From Cristatella mucedo (Eukaryota > Bryozoa > Phylactolaemata > Cristatellidae): 60,000 nucleotides of DNA. This document shows positions 13,401-22,554 of this stretch, piece after piece. Each line of letters starts with the position of its first letter. The stretch's first letter is position 1. Under the pieces are notes generated by a model that worked only from the letters and a program-made list of their open reading frames with translations, was not told the origin of the DNA and made no database searches. The position numbers and the translations under genes were made by a program. The stretch covers positions 14,479,501-14,539,500 of the forward strand of contig WPIO01000001.1 of assembly GCA_009760855.2 (NCBI GenBank). Direction: 5' to 3'.

Positions 13401-15751
13401 TCCAGTAGGTTGAAAGGCACTTCAAAATATGGCTATAATGAGTGGATCAAATGACATACTAAGCGATTGGTTCAATTCATTGTGGTTTCATTTAATTGGT
13501 GACACTGCCCCTGATCGCTGTACGAGTGGGCTGTGACACTCGATGTGGTAAGCAGCCGGGACGTGCTATTAGTGATTGTTATGACAAGGGAATCGGGGCA
13601 CTACGGTGGGCGAGAGGGGCCAGGAGAGTCGTGCTTCGCCCTGCTCCGTGTGTAGGTGAAATAAACCTGTGGTGTTGCTCGTCGGCTAGCGTTCTGTGCC
13701 GTTCGCGACGATAGCTCAGACTACATTCATGATGACCAACCCGCATATTCTTCTGTCTTTCCTGTGCATGATAACATTGTTGAATTGCTGGTAGCTCTGA
13801 ATGAAGTTGGCTCTGGGTTTGCTTAGCACATTTACGTCCATGATTTATTTAAAGGAAACCGTGATCTCTTACTGATTGTTGGAGTAGACTAGTTGTTTCG
13901 GTGATTCTAGAGCTAATGCAACAACCTAAAGAGCACTGTAGTCTATAAAATAGCGATTGTTCACTGAAAATTACATTCGATGCACTGCATCCATTTTGCA
14001 GCACGAATCAATGCTAATAACATATACTGCATATCGTCTTCCGTGCACCGTCTGTAGAAGTTGGGGCGAAGCATTCTCGAATATTCTAACCCAGGTTGTG
14101 AGGTTAGCATCATGTTAAGGGCCAAAATTCGGGCTTGTTTAGATAAGGATACCACGCCCAAGTTGGTCCATGCATTCGTGACATCTCGTCTCGACTTCTG
14201 CAACTCACTGCTCACTGGCCTACCAGCATGTACGATCAGGCGATTGCAGCTGGTGCAAAACTCCGCAGCTAGGCTTGTCTGTCGTGAGCGTCGAAGTTGC
14301 CACATTACTCCACTTCTCGCCGACCTGCACTGGCTACCAGTCAAGCAACGGATTGACTTCAAGGTCTTGTCGCTCACTTTTAGGTCCCTTCATTCTATGG
14401 CTCCAGCCTATCTCTCCGACATACTCCCCCATCAGGCCAAGCATCGTACCACCCGCTTTTCGGAATCCAACTGTCTACAAATACCTCGTACAAACCTCAA
14501 ATCCTTTGGAGACCGTGCATTTAGTTCGTATGCTCCCAAAGCTTGGAACTCCCTCCCGACCTGCGTCAGAACATCCCCTGACCTGATCACATTTAAAAGG
14601 AACTTTAAAACACCTATTTAGGACAGCATTTAGTGGGTCCCTATGATTCGTCCTTCACGTGCATATGCGTGCTGACACTGTGCATGCTGCCACTAACCAC
14701 ATTTGCATGCTGACCCTGTGCATGTCACCCCTAACCATGTTATTCATTTTGTTTGTTTTTCAAGCACGATTTTACTTACCATTTAATTGCGTTTCCCTTT
14801 GCACTAAAGGTCTCAGGCATGTTATCCTTTCATTTGCGTGTATAAAAAGTGCCCTATTTCCATGCTCGATCGGCTAATTTTGAAGCTGCAATTGTTTGCA
14901 TTATTTTGGAAGTGATCAGTGCTGCAGGGAAACCTCAGCCGATCGTTGTCAGTCGATCGCTTCAAGCTGTTTCAGGCAATTCTTTCAAATCCTGGCCTCT
15001 AGCCATTTTAAATGACCTACTGCCACGATGTTGTAGAATGGTCTCGACACACTGTCGATTTGCACATCGGAATTGCTAGGCGATGAACTCACCAATGGCT
15101 GCTGCATTAGTGTTTCTTCTTTTTTTCAGGCTTGCTCGGGTGACTCAGGAAATTGGCAAAGTACATAGTGCTCGCGAAGGGACGTTGGACTATTCAAAAT
15201 ATCCTATCGGGAGCATGCTGTTCATATTTCCGTTCCACGTGAGTCAAATTCCAATTACTAGGTACTTCACTTGTGGTGATCTTGCAAGGAAGAAGTCTGT
15301 GTTAGGGCATAAGCCTTCGGTGGCTCTTTGAAATGGACAAGCCAGCAGAATGCATGGCTGTATATATTAGGGTAGCTAAAGATAATTTTTATCTCCTTTG
15401 TCTTACTTCGAAAGAAGCATGTGCTGCACGAGCTGGTTTGGTCCAGCGGTTAAGGTGCTCGCCCCGACTAATGTATGGCTGAGGTCATGGGCTCGAGCCG
15501 TGGGGTATATGGGAAGCACCTGAATAGAGATTAAGCTTTCTTAGGGCGCTATACAAATGAATTATATATATATATATATAATAGCTATATGCTTGAGTAT
15601 ATATATATATATATATATATATAATAGCTATATGCTTGAGTATATATATATATATATATATATATAATAGCTATATGCTTGAGTATATATATATATAATA
15701 GCTATATGCTTGAGTATATATATATATATATATAATAGCTATATGCTTGAG

Positions 15752-15785
<34 letters not shown>

Positions 15786-18700
15786 TATATATTCTCGAGC
15801 ATATAGCTTACTTTTTGTAAGTACATACTTGTCTATTTTTAAATATCTTGTTGAGAGACAGCCGAAAATTAAAGGTACCTATTTGAATCCACCAAGATCC
15901 AGGCCAATAGTTGAGAATATATCTTCTTATTTCTAGATTGGCCTAAAGGTACGAGGCACCATCTTGCTAGTTTCCCCGGTGAGCAATAGGTTAGCAGTGC
16001 CACAGGCTTACATGCTACGGGCGAGGGGGGGGGCTAAGGGGTACATACTTTTAGCTGATGGCGTGGCTATTTTTTCCTGAGATTTTAAAAGTAGTATTTA
16101 CGATAATACATTTTTATGGCACCCCAAGAGAATTAAATCTCAGTATAGGCATCTCACATATATAAGAAAGGAAGCATATCGACCACTTAGCGATAGAGCC
16201 TGCACAATTTCAGCACACTTAAGCACATAATCACTGATCATTTTAAAAACAGAGCAAATGCTGTGAGGAGCAGGTCTGTTTTTAGCTTTCCTTTAAAAAT
16301 CGCCAGATCAAGTGATATGGTCAGGTCTTTGGTAGCGAGCTCCAGGCCTTGGGAGTATGCGGACTCCAGGCATGGTCTCCAAATAAAGAGCGCCCATACC
16401 TTAAATTAACAGTCCATGTTGTTTCTGTGGGCCAGCCTATTCGACAGCGACAGAGGGCTACATCTGGACAGCACTAGCCAAAGCATACAACTTTATGGAT
16501 CGAAGACAAAAGTACAATTTCTGGTTCGAAGGTCAAAGCAAAACTGACTAAGTATTACTTCAGATGTCCAGCCATACTGTACTTTATGCACCATAGATTC
16601 TGGCATATCCTGTTGTTACAGGTTATGATTCAGGAATTGCTAACAATCTCTAGGGCTGTCATAAGCTGGTTGATGAAGAATGCTACCGTTTCAATGTGGT
16701 CGGGCACGGCAGGGTAGCTGCTGCTGCTTTTCCTCTGAGAAAACTAAAAGTGGAGGTCTGTCCCTTTTAAGTTTCTTTTACGTCTGCTCGCGACCTTGGT
16801 TGAGGTCCTTAAGCTTGTAGCCCCTATTCTCGGTAGATTTATCCAGAGGCATGGCACTTTTCACTATTATTGACAGTTCCAATGTCGGCAGGTCAGCTCT
16901 TGGGGTGTTACAGCTCTTTTCCGTCCTTTTCCACTGGCTTTGCAAGCCCCTGGCAGCATGGAGCACCACTGACTCTTATGCATGTTTTTGATGCACCAGC
17001 GGATCTGGCATCAGAATTAGTATTTGCTGATGATCAATGTGCTTGTTAGCCTCACTAGTCTCACTGCTAAATGTACTCACCTCTTACCGTGTCATCTTCA
17101 ATTCGTGCCAGAGAGCTCAGCAAGCCAATGACTGACTGCGGGAGGGGGATACATATACAAACAAAAGCCCACATTATTACACGAGTGTCCTCTGTCAACA
17201 AATCGTCAGCTGCTATTTGACAGCAACCTAGTGTACGCATAACAAAATTAAACCCGCACCGACACACACATGCGTGGGAGTGCTTGCACACACTCACTCG
17301 ACTGCACACGGGTCTGCAAAATTTTCTTTTGAGTCTCCCACACCATATGAGCAGATGTATAATGGAAATCTGAGCATTTGATTTGTTTGCGTGTAATTGG
17401 CACTGCTATTCTGATACAGGGACAACAGTTTTGGACAATAGATCTATTGCTATAAAGATCGAATAACCAATTCTTGCTTTTTGAAAATACAGTTGGTGAC
17501 TCTCTTGGGCATGCTGCGATGAACCACGGGCTACCGAGAGCTGCAAAAGCATGCTACTTAATTAATATATTGTGTCTTGCTACTCTTGAATCGTTCCAAA
17601 AAGTATTACTGCAAAGCAGTTAGCGACTTGTGTGCTGCTTGAATTTCTGTGGAAGAAGTGTGCACCATAGAAAAAAAGATGCTCACCGAAGTCTTTGGCA
17701 GGTGTGCCTTGAGGCTATTCTTTTCAGCATGCTGTTTGCACAACTGTTTCCGACGCCCAGTACGTAGTGCTCAGATAATATGGAACCATCAAAATTTTGT
17801 GGAACCTTCTAGCGGTGCTCTAACTTCTGCCGTACCCCTTCTCTCTGTGGGATCCCTCGAATAACTGAAATCCAGTGCGATCCACTAGTCTCGCTAAAAT
17901 TAGGCTGCACATACCTTTGCTAACGATTCGATATAACCCAGCGTTCTCTTAGTAACATTTCTTTTTCAAATGTCATGAAATTCTGTTTGCGTATTCTCCA
18001 GCTATTGCAGAGCGAGGTTTTGGCCCTGCCGTAGACAGCACTGCGATCCACTTGCAGCTCTAAAATTAGCATGAGCAACTACCAATAACGATTTCATGTT
18101 ATGTACTATTGCTTTTGAGTAATTCTTTCAAATTTCATGGAGTTACACTTGTAATCAGATTATGGAATGTTCTTTTGGTGCTCTCCGGACTATTCCTTTG
18201 AATCTGTTCAGACCATGGTTTTGAGACTCTTTAACATTGATCTCATATGGGTAGACTGGCTGCTCATCTTTAGAAATGAAGGGTGCCAATTTGATGTTGG
18301 TTCCAGATGTTCAGAATACCTACAGGAGTAATTTTTTAGATATTTGCCCAAATGAAAATCAAAACGCCCAATATGATAATTGTATGACAACCTTTTTTCG
18401 TAAGCATTCATTATTAATAATTTGGCAATATTTGTTCTTGGTCTAGATTTTTTAAGAGCTTGAGAATTTTGTGATTCCTTCTTTGATTTAATGAAAAATA
18501 CAATTCAAAATGTTTAAAGTCTGGTTCTATAGATACAATTCTTAATGATCAAATGTAGCGAGCGCACTCTGGCATATGGAAGATACGTGTGACGATACAT
18601 ACAACATATACTGGCCAGCATTTCTTCGTAAAAATGGAGTTATCATGGTTTTAAAGCATTGTCAATTATTAATAGTTTTGATATGCTTCCTTAGTAAATA

Positions 18701-21447
18701 ATTATGATAATATGTGCGGGTTGTTTACATATGCTTGGTTAATCAACGCTAATATGCAAGAGCTCTTTTCATTCGACCAAGAAGATCTTTCTTACCGAGC
18801 CAGTCTTTGGACATAGTTCTAGCTGAGTTTGGCAAAAATATCTTGTAAATTTCATGAATACCAAACCTAATCGTACTTCGGTTTGAAACACGTTTCTACC
18901 TACAATCCAGATTATTTAGTATTGAAGTTAATAGTCCATTGCAGCTCTGTAGACACTACAGACGTTTATGGCATAGACAGGTTGGATTATGGGACAGTGG
19001 CTTCTACAATGTTGATTTAAAGTGATGACTTATTACTCCGACCCATGGCCAAGGACAGCATTTAGTGCACCGTTCAAATTGCCATCTTGCCCACAAATGC
19101 TATACAGATACCATTAGTCACCCAAGCTCATGTTTAGTCAATCGACCAGTGAAAAATTCAACCCCCATCGGTTGTAAAAAAAATGTTTCAAATTCTAGTC
19201 CCTGAGAATTAATTATATGATTAGACTGGCAGCTCAGAAGTGATCTTGAGGTATCAATATTTTTTGGATTTGACAAGCTCTATAGAATCTTGGTATAATC
19301 CTTCTGGCAACTGATAGTGGGCTGTTTTTTCTTGTTTCAAACGATATCATTAAATCTCTTTATAATAATAAAAATAATAATGACATTTGTATAGGGCTCT
19401 AAGAAAACAAACAAAATATCGTCAATTCAGGCGATGTGACATCAGTCGGGAATGAGTTATAGGTTTTTGGAACATGTGAACTGAAGATATAGTCTCCAAA
19501 TGATTTGAGGTTTTTTGGAGGCACAACCATGTCCGAGCCAGAAGAGCAGTGGTGTGATAAGAATCCTGATTAGAATCCAGTTCGGATAGGTAGATCGGAG
19601 CAAGACAGTGGGGGGTCCTAAACGGAATTGCAGAACCTTCAAGTCGATATGCTTCTTCATGGCAGGCCATTCACGACAGATAAACCCAGCTGCAGAGTTT
19701 TGCACCAACTGTAAGCATATTATTGCACTGGTGGAAGTACCTGTGAGCAGTAAATTACAAAAGTCAAGACGGGATGTCAAAATGCATGTGCAATCTTAGC
19801 TGTGGTATCCTTGTCCAAGTGCCCGAATTTTTGCAATGGTATGTGGTTTAAGGGATGTGTAATGTAATGTATCTCCGTCTGTAACTCCACAAAGCCACAA
19901 AGACTATGTAGGTGTTATGCAGGAGATTTTTGTATAGTGCACTCACAGCCTAAGCGGCTTTCGGTACGCATTCGGTAGCCAACAGACTTCATCTCACGCA
20001 ACAAAGAGAAAGTGGGAAGCATAGCAGCGTCAGGAGAGCAGTTTAGGTAGTGAGTAGCATATAAGTAGCAGCTCGGGACTGCTAGTAAGGATATGCCATA
20101 GTCGGCAGCAGGAGAGTAGTTTTCGTTGTGTAAGAACCATGGAAGCGAGTGCCACAGTCTGGGACCTGCAGAGCTAAAGCTTCTGTCACCAACGGTCTTT
20201 AAGCAGAGGAATGGAACAGCTAATTTATTGTCCATACAGGACTTGAGGGCACGAGGAGGCTGAAACTGGTGCAGCAGTTCAGCTAGGTATGGAGGAGCCA
20301 AGCCGTTGAGGGCCTTGCAGGTCGGGTAAGAACTTTGCTCTGTATCCGTTGATCAACTGGCAGCCATCCTAGCTCTTTTAGAAAAGGAGACACGTGGTCA
20401 AACCTCTGGGATTTGCAAACTAGCCTTGCAGCCATACTCATAGCCATCTGCAGTGGGGTAGTTGCTTTTTCGGCAGCCCAGCCAAAAAGGAATTACAAGA
20501 ATCAAGCCAAGACAGGACTAAGGAGCTAGTTAAATCTTTTGCAAGCTACCGTGGAAGACAGCTCCTAATCTTAGATAGGGATTGGACGTGATGGCTAGCT
20601 GTAGAAGCAGTCTTCAGAATGAAGCTTTGAAAATGGAGGCAGCTGTCGAAAACGACACCTAAATTTCGAGCACGTGGTGATGGTCGCACAACAGCATCAC
20701 CTATTAGAAGAGCAAAGCCTTCTAATCCATCCACACACTTAGGATGTCCTATGAGCAGCAGTTTAGTTTTATTGTCGTTTAGTTTCAAGCAATTTTTCGA
20801 AATCCAGGATCTAATGTCGGAAAATGTGTACTTGACTAGGAGCTGATGTGGTCACCTAGCAAAAAAGTCACTTTGGAACCAGACACCTAGATTTCGTGCA
20901 GATTCTGTAGAAGACAATACACGCGGAGCCCTTTTTAATAGCAAGATTTATGCAAGGTGTGCCTGTTTCACTATGCCGGCTTAACTGGGCAACTGGAGCT
21001 ATTTTACTTTTAGGTGGTGGTTCAAGTAGCAATGTCTTGCTTCCTTGCCTGCTTCTGAGATGAGTATACTTCGTCTGTTGATGAATTACCAGTCTGACTT
21101 CTTTCAATGTGCCTGGATAACTTATTTTGGTGAATTACTAAACTTGTGGACCAAGCGGTCCATCAGTTCAGATTGGCTTACCAATTTTATTTTCAACTTG
21201 CTTTGACTCTGCTGGTATCGTGTGTGTGCCGTCACTGGTCCCTGAGGTGTGGGTGCAAGTGTTAGAATCTATCCGGCTGATTCTGCCCATCGTGGTTCAA
21301 TGCTGATGTTTTTAAAGAAATGGCAGCAAATGTTGCAGCATTGTACCGACGTTGCAGTCCTGTGCAACGGCTGGCATGCATCCAATCTATTATGTGCACA
21401 AAGGAGGCCGGGTCATCGGAATGTGGCGACCTACCCGGGGCTGGTAA
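1276..21447 (+). CDS. dsd: D-serine dehydratase (DSD family), multi-exon gene, 5' partial
   Basis: Gene-level entry for six exons at 1276-1412, 5184-5301, 11951-12095, 12251-12437, 15130-15238 and 21358-21447. The enzyme is a fold-type III PLP protein (alanine-racemase N-terminal domain plus D-serine-dehydratase-like C-terminal domain) that converts D-serine to pyruvate and ammonia, with zinc. The exons read, in order, like the vertebrate enzyme: the IAVSTL-EA-F-ADGGF block, the RLD-FH-MLD block, the STCSRP and ELHAGN-IFY blocks, [26 protein letters not shown] and finally [17 protein letters not shown] ending in RGW and TAA. The zinc-ligand pair His-x-Cys is formed across the last junction (PFH/SCATA). 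The PLP lysine exon is not in the window, and the exon for the DCGNGRAG and AHCGNTYG region was not found. Introns are loaded with LINEs, SINEs and a MITE. The joins 11951-12095/12251/15130/21358 are in phase. The first join (1412/5184) is off by one base. Confidence 0.82.
1413..2467. other. Intron sequence, no recognised element
   Basis: Mostly AT-rich intron. A 177-codon open frame at 1708-2238 has no splice signals or family similarity and is probably chance. In another frame, about 1890-1990 reads protein-like ([18 protein letters not shown]), but I could not link it to a family or to the D-serine dehydratase gene. Confidence 0.35.
2468..2670. mobile_element. hAT (Charlie-type) MITE with 8-bp target site duplication
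   Basis: The element is 2476-2662 (187 bp) and is flanked by a perfect 8-bp direct repeat, CCTTAAAT, at 2468-2475 and 2663-2670, the duplication length of the hAT superfamily. The right end is GGTTGAGAACCACTG, the complement of the classic hAT-Charlie terminus CAGTGGTTCTCAACC. The left end, TAGCTGTTATCAACTTG, is the same terminus with a few changes. Inside are GGGGTCGCCACAACATGAGG and GGTCGCGGCATTTGG near the right end and CGCCTAAGACCATCGGAAAA near the left end, phrases I recognise from non-autonomous Charlie elements of vertebrate genomes. There is no transposase, so it was moved in trans. It sits in a dsd intron. Confidence 0.9.
2716..2728 (+). repeat. Poly-G run
   Basis: Thirteen G in a row, followed by AGGGG. 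Similar G homopolymers (9-12 bases) occur near 11130, 16025, 26130, 30790 and 32951. They are slippage-prone and may be sites of sequencing error. Confidence 0.9.
3715..3810 (-). mobile_element. 3' tail fragment of LINE family B
   Basis: The sequence from about 3715 (TTTATGTATCCCGGTCTGTA, CACAAAGCC, GGGCGTTAAGAAGAACTTTT) matches two other places in the window, 19855-19950 and 53615-53715, in the same orientation. At 19855 it forms the 3' end of a minus-strand LINE (family B), so this is a severely truncated copy of its 3' UTR. No coding sequence remains. Confidence 0.5.
3811..4849. other. Intron sequence, no recognised element
   Basis: No exon, transposon end or tandem repeat was recognised here. 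The open frames at 3864-4058, 4309-4521 and 4645-4980 lack splice context and similarity. Confidence 0.3.
4850..4995 (+). mobile_element. tRNA-derived SINE, type II
   Basis: Begins with a Pol III A-box-like segment (CTTAGCCTAGGTCTAAGG) and a B box (GTAGGTTCGAGTCG), followed by a body (GCCCACTGCAAGTGGGTGCG, ATAACTGCTATGGCTATCC) and the end motif CATAAATGAGGCAGTTGATA. The same order is found at 10783, 37395 and 52915 (+) and at 21945 and 46140 (-). The copies are diverged, so the family is probably old. No long poly-A tail is visible. Confidence 0.65.
5184..5301 (+). CDS. dsd: D-serine dehydratase exon, RLD-FH-MLD block
   Basis: A good acceptor (TTTAATTCAG/G) opens an exon reading [19 protein letters not shown] and then GHKWLVFMK, matching the LARRLDAFHVLLD...KRWLVWLK segment of vertebrate D-serine dehydratase. 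The donor is placed at AAA/GTCAGT (exon end 5301), because the next 26 bases, although open to a second donor (CTCGAG/GTATGG at 5327), do not continue the expected VDCGNGRAG block. The exon needs an incoming phase of 2, but the upstream recognised exon leaves phase 1. Confidence 0.72.
5302..6064. other. Intron; CpG-richer, repeat-like stretch
   Basis: From about 5580 the sequence turns GC-rich and repetitive (short GACG/GTCAG/GGTGG words) and grades into the 24-bp minisatellite. Open frames on both strands here are by-products of this composition. Confidence 0.35.
6065..6200 (+). repeat. 24-bp minisatellite (GCGACTACGACGCCGGTNGGCACT-like)
   Basis: At least five consecutive 24-bp units: 6065-6088, 6089-6112, 6113-6136, 6137-6160 and 6161-6184, then a partial unit. 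Degenerate relatives extend upstream to about 5945. The unit is a multiple of three, which keeps all frames open and explains the Thr/Ala/Val-rich ORFs on both strands (5986-6477 and 6029-6397). These are not convincing proteins. Confidence 0.8.
6201..9171. other. Intron; no gene recognised
   Basis: Holds a short dyad around GCCGATTCTCAATCGGC (about 6523-6539) and GC-rich blocks at 6500-6730 and 7280-7830 that look like old transposon sequence: TTTATTAAACGGCG suggests a poly-A site, and CCGCTCG/CGAGCGG arms lie at 7284 and 7315. No terminal repeats or duplications could be shown. I looked for the missing D-serine dehydratase exon here and did not find it. Confidence 0.3.
9172..9229. repeat. 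Large AT-rich palindrome
   Basis: The arms CATATTTCCAGGCAGAAATG and CATTTCTTTCTGCAAATATG are inverted copies of each other around a central (AT)n core. Together they give a nearly perfect hairpin of about 27 bp per arm with few mismatches. It sits in an intron next to further (AT)n at 9138-9150. Confidence 0.85.
10428..10475 (+). repeat. Perfect 24-bp tandem duplication
   Basis: Two identical copies of a 24-bp unit (AGGAATAGGTAACG...GGTCT) at 10428-10451 and 10452-10475, with a partial diverged unit just upstream. It looks like a recent local duplication. Confidence 0.9.
10783..10925 (+). mobile_element. tRNA-derived SINE, type II
   Basis: The B box GTGGGTTCGATTCCTGC is clear. It is followed by GGGCGATCCTTTATCGCC, CACTGCAAGCGGTGGTGACA, AAAGGCTCTTCTGTCGCTAT and GAGGCTATTTAATCAGCTA. 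It matches the copy at 52915-53030 closely. The A-box part is poorly preserved. Confidence 0.65.
11951..12095 (+). CDS. dsd: D-serine dehydratase exon, STCSRP / ELHAGN block
   Basis: Acceptor TTTTTTAG at 11950 (TTTGTAG at 11957 would keep the same frame). Donor TATG/GTATGA. The reading includes [12 protein letters not shown] and [10 protein letters not shown], matching ASIGSTPSCSHP...TELHPGNYIFYD of vertebrate D-serine dehydratase, a PLP-phosphate and active-site region. The split Asp codon (G/AT) joins in phase to the next exon 155 bp downstream. Tyr of the usual GNY is Cys here. Confidence 0.75.
12251..12437 (+). CDS. dsd: D-serine dehydratase exon, GSC-D-A / RIIGHY block
   Basis: Acceptor TTTAACATTTCAG and donor CTGAG/GTATGC. 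The exon is 2 bases + 61 codons + 2 bases with no stop. It reads YQQYTI and [20 protein letters not shown], then [14 protein letters not shown], colinear with LQQTQLGSC...RVLTRVIGHY...LLVDCGWAALS of the vertebrate enzyme. It joins in phase on both sides. This is the exon with the strongest similarity. Confidence 0.88.
12438..14099. other. Intron; possible old LTR, otherwise nothing recognised
   Basis: A block at about 13532-13724 begins TGTGACAC, has AAATAAACC (a possible poly-A signal) and ends near ACTACA, which would fit a small solo LTR, but no flanking duplication is visible. No other structure was seen. Confidence 0.3.
14100..14805 (+). mobile_element. L2/CR1-type LINE (family A), 5'-truncated, C-terminal RT region and 3' UTR
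   Basis: The frame 14061-14621 encodes the C-terminal part of LINE ORF2, with [42 protein letters not shown] and APKAWNSLP blocks, nearly identical to the larger copy at 24109-25640. A frameshift near the end (AAACACCTATTTAGG) breaks the terminal codons. The 3' UTR (CATGCTGCCACTAACCAC and following) is present, but the final GCGC...ATT tail is missing. Inserted in sense orientation in a dsd intron. Confidence 0.88.
15130..15238 (+). CDS. dsd: D-serine dehydratase exon, TQE / KYPIGS block
   Basis: Strong acceptor (TTTCTTCTTTTTTTCAG) and consensus donor (CCAC/GTGAGT). One base completes the Arg codon from the previous exon, then 36 codons: [17 protein letters not shown] and [14 protein letters not shown]. 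This matches LVGLTQEHG...FGRFPVGSVLALIPYH. The final His is the expected zinc ligand, and the partner Cys begins the next exon. Confidence 0.86.
15429..15568 (+). mobile_element. tRNA-derived SINE, type I, with LINE-A-like 3' tail
   Basis: Head GAGCTGGTTTGGTCCAGCGG, TTAAGGTGCTCGCC and B box GGGCTCGAGCC give a tRNA-like Pol III promoter. The 3' part (GAAGCACCTGAATAGAGATT, AAGCTTTCTTAGGGCGCTAT) has the same layout as the LINE family A tail (GCGCCTAGAAAGAGATTAAG, TTCTCTGAGGGCGCTTTATC). The second copy is at 36430-36574. The tail runs straight into the AT-rich minisatellite that follows. Confidence 0.78.
15562..15808. repeat. (AT)n minisatellite with an inverted terminal unit
   Basis: Five direct copies of AGCTATATGCTTGAG start at 15583, 15626, 15669, 15700 and 15737, separated by (TA)n of varying length (periods 43, 43, 31 and 37 bp). 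A sixth copy, CTCGAGCATATAGCT at 15794-15808, is in inverted orientation. Unit five and the inverted copy form a long hairpin with an (AT)n/(AC)n loop. It starts exactly at the 3' end of a SINE and probably grew from the SINE's tail. Confidence 0.85.
16100..16410 (-). mobile_element. LINE family A-related 3' fragment, degenerate
   Basis: On the minus strand the sequence reads the LINE tail (GAGATTTAATTCTCTTGGGG) preceded by a decayed copy of the C-terminal ORF2 region (APKAWSSLP-like, then a FKRKLKT-like segment). Several stops are present. Confidence 0.6.
16411..19359. other. Intron; no recognised element
   Basis: AT-rich. A tempting acceptor and short frame at 17728-17778 was considered as the terminal D-serine dehydratase exon and rejected in favour of 21358-21447. 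No repeats or transposon ends were seen. Confidence 0.35.
19360..19842 (-). mobile_element. LINE family A-related fragment, degenerate
   Basis: On the minus strand: [27 protein letters not shown] and HIDLKVL blocks of the ORF2 C-terminus, then a 3' UTR ending in a TAGAGCCCTATACAAATGTC-type tail and (ATT)n-like repeats at 19365-19385. Frameshifts separate the blocks. Confidence 0.75.
19850..20830 (-). mobile_element. LINE family B (L2/CR1-like), decayed RT C-terminus and 3' end
   Basis: Minus-strand frames 20546-20788 ([44 protein letters not shown]) and 19915-20301 ([27 protein letters not shown]) are the region after the YADD box and the terminal domain of a LINE ORF2. The protein is clearly different from family A and has an unrelated 3' tail (GAGTTACAGACGGAGATACA, TTACATTAC). 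Tail copies recur at 3715 and 53615. ORF2 is broken by stops between the two frames. Confidence 0.78.
21358..21447 (+). CDS. dsd: D-serine dehydratase terminal exon
   Basis: Acceptor GACGTTGCAG. The exon reads [23 protein letters not shown] and RPTRGW, then TAA, almost residue for residue the C-terminus of the vertebrate enzyme ([29 protein letters not shown]-like). It joins in phase 0 to exon 15130-15238, creating the His-Ser-Cys zinc site. The longer overlapping frame 21320-21694 is in a different register and is not coding. No clear AATAAA follows. Confidence 0.9.
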   Translation, partial: SCATAGMHPIYYVHKGGRVIGMWRPTRGW

Positions 21448-21944
21448 CCAAAAGAAATCTGCGATCTGCCGGCACGTCAACTGCACTGCCACAAGTGATT
21501 TTGGTTTGCCTTGGCGGTCCGGCCTGCTAAGAAGAATAATGTCGGTGCACTCGTGCTTGATTTATACTCTTTACAAACGTTGTGGTACATTGAACGACTA
21601 CCACTTGAGTATTTACCATAACATTCACTTGGCTACAGCAAGAGTAGCCAACTTAGCAAGGTTCTTTTACAAGTACCTAATCAAATTACTCTGAAGGAGG
21701 CAGTCGGGTTCGGTTTGTGCTCATTAGCGTACGATTGATGCTGCCATAGAAACTGAGCTGTGGTCTTCAAGCTAATTGCCTCACCCTTTCATGAACTACA
21801 GATGAGAGCTCATCACATCGATAAACTGATTAAAATGGTTGGCTATGATGACGCCAGCTTGATTACTGCTCCATGAGAGGGATATATTGTTACCATTTAT
21901 TAGTTGGTTCTGCACCAGGTAAAGTAAAGGTTAGCTTATTCAAC

Positions 21945-22108
21945 AGCCTCATTTCTATAGCAGTAGAAGTGCCTTAGCGCTGTCACCCTGATTGCAGTGG
22001 CTGTAACCCTGCTTGCAGCAGACAATATAGGATTTCCAGCGGCAGGGCTTAAACGCACGACCTAGGTTGTGAAGTTCGAGCACCGTACCCCTAGGCTAAG
22101 ACCTTTCT
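21945..22108 (-). mobile_element. tRNA-derived SINE, type II
   Basis: On the minus strand: GGTCTTAGCCTAGGGGTACG, GTGCTCGAACTTCACAACCT, a weak B box (GCGTTTAAGCCCTGC), then a body with CACTGCAATCAGGGTGACAG and the terminal motif AATGAGGCTGTTGAATAAGC. Same family as 4850, 10783 and 37395. Confidence 0.65.
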
Positions 22109-22554
22109 AGCAATCTCTTACCGGGGGTTCTTACTGGGGGCAGTAAGGCATCATCGATACTAAAAGAATCGGCATTTTTATTGAGAGCAGTGTTACACGA
22201 CTGACCAGAGCATATCATCCATCAAAACACTTTCACCCATCCAAATCAGGGTACATTCCGAGCTATGCATGTCTCTTTGACATCCCTCTCTCACCCTGCC
22301 TAGGCCTGCTAGACCAGTTTGCATTCCACGTAGACATAAGACAAATTCTTTTGGGCTCTGTCACTGAGGTTTTTTCTGTAATGACACTGGAGAAGTTTTT
22401 TAGACTTTCTCGACGAGCTTGTTTTTGTTATGACCAGGAAGCCCAAGTCTGAGAAAGCATACGAAAGATCATGACAGCCTGGCCATCGACTGACAGACAA
22501 GGACTATGATAAGTCTTATCAATTCATCTTAGCAGCAAAGGCCAAGTCCAGCTT

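Noticed and set aside
13532-13724. TGTGACAC...ACTACA block with AATAAA, possible small solo LTR
   Set aside because: No matching target duplication at either end and no second copy in the window, so I did not call it.
13900-13925. GATTCTAGAGCTAAT resembling a conserved 18S rRNA stretch
   Set aside because: Match limited to about 15 bases. Flanking sequence is not rRNA-like.
17728-17778. Short frame after TTTTCAG reading [16 protein letters not shown] as terminal dsd exon
   Set aside because: It resembles the end of the enzyme only loosely and breaks the His-x-Cys zinc spacing. The exon at 21358-21447 matches the true C-terminus far better and joins in phase.
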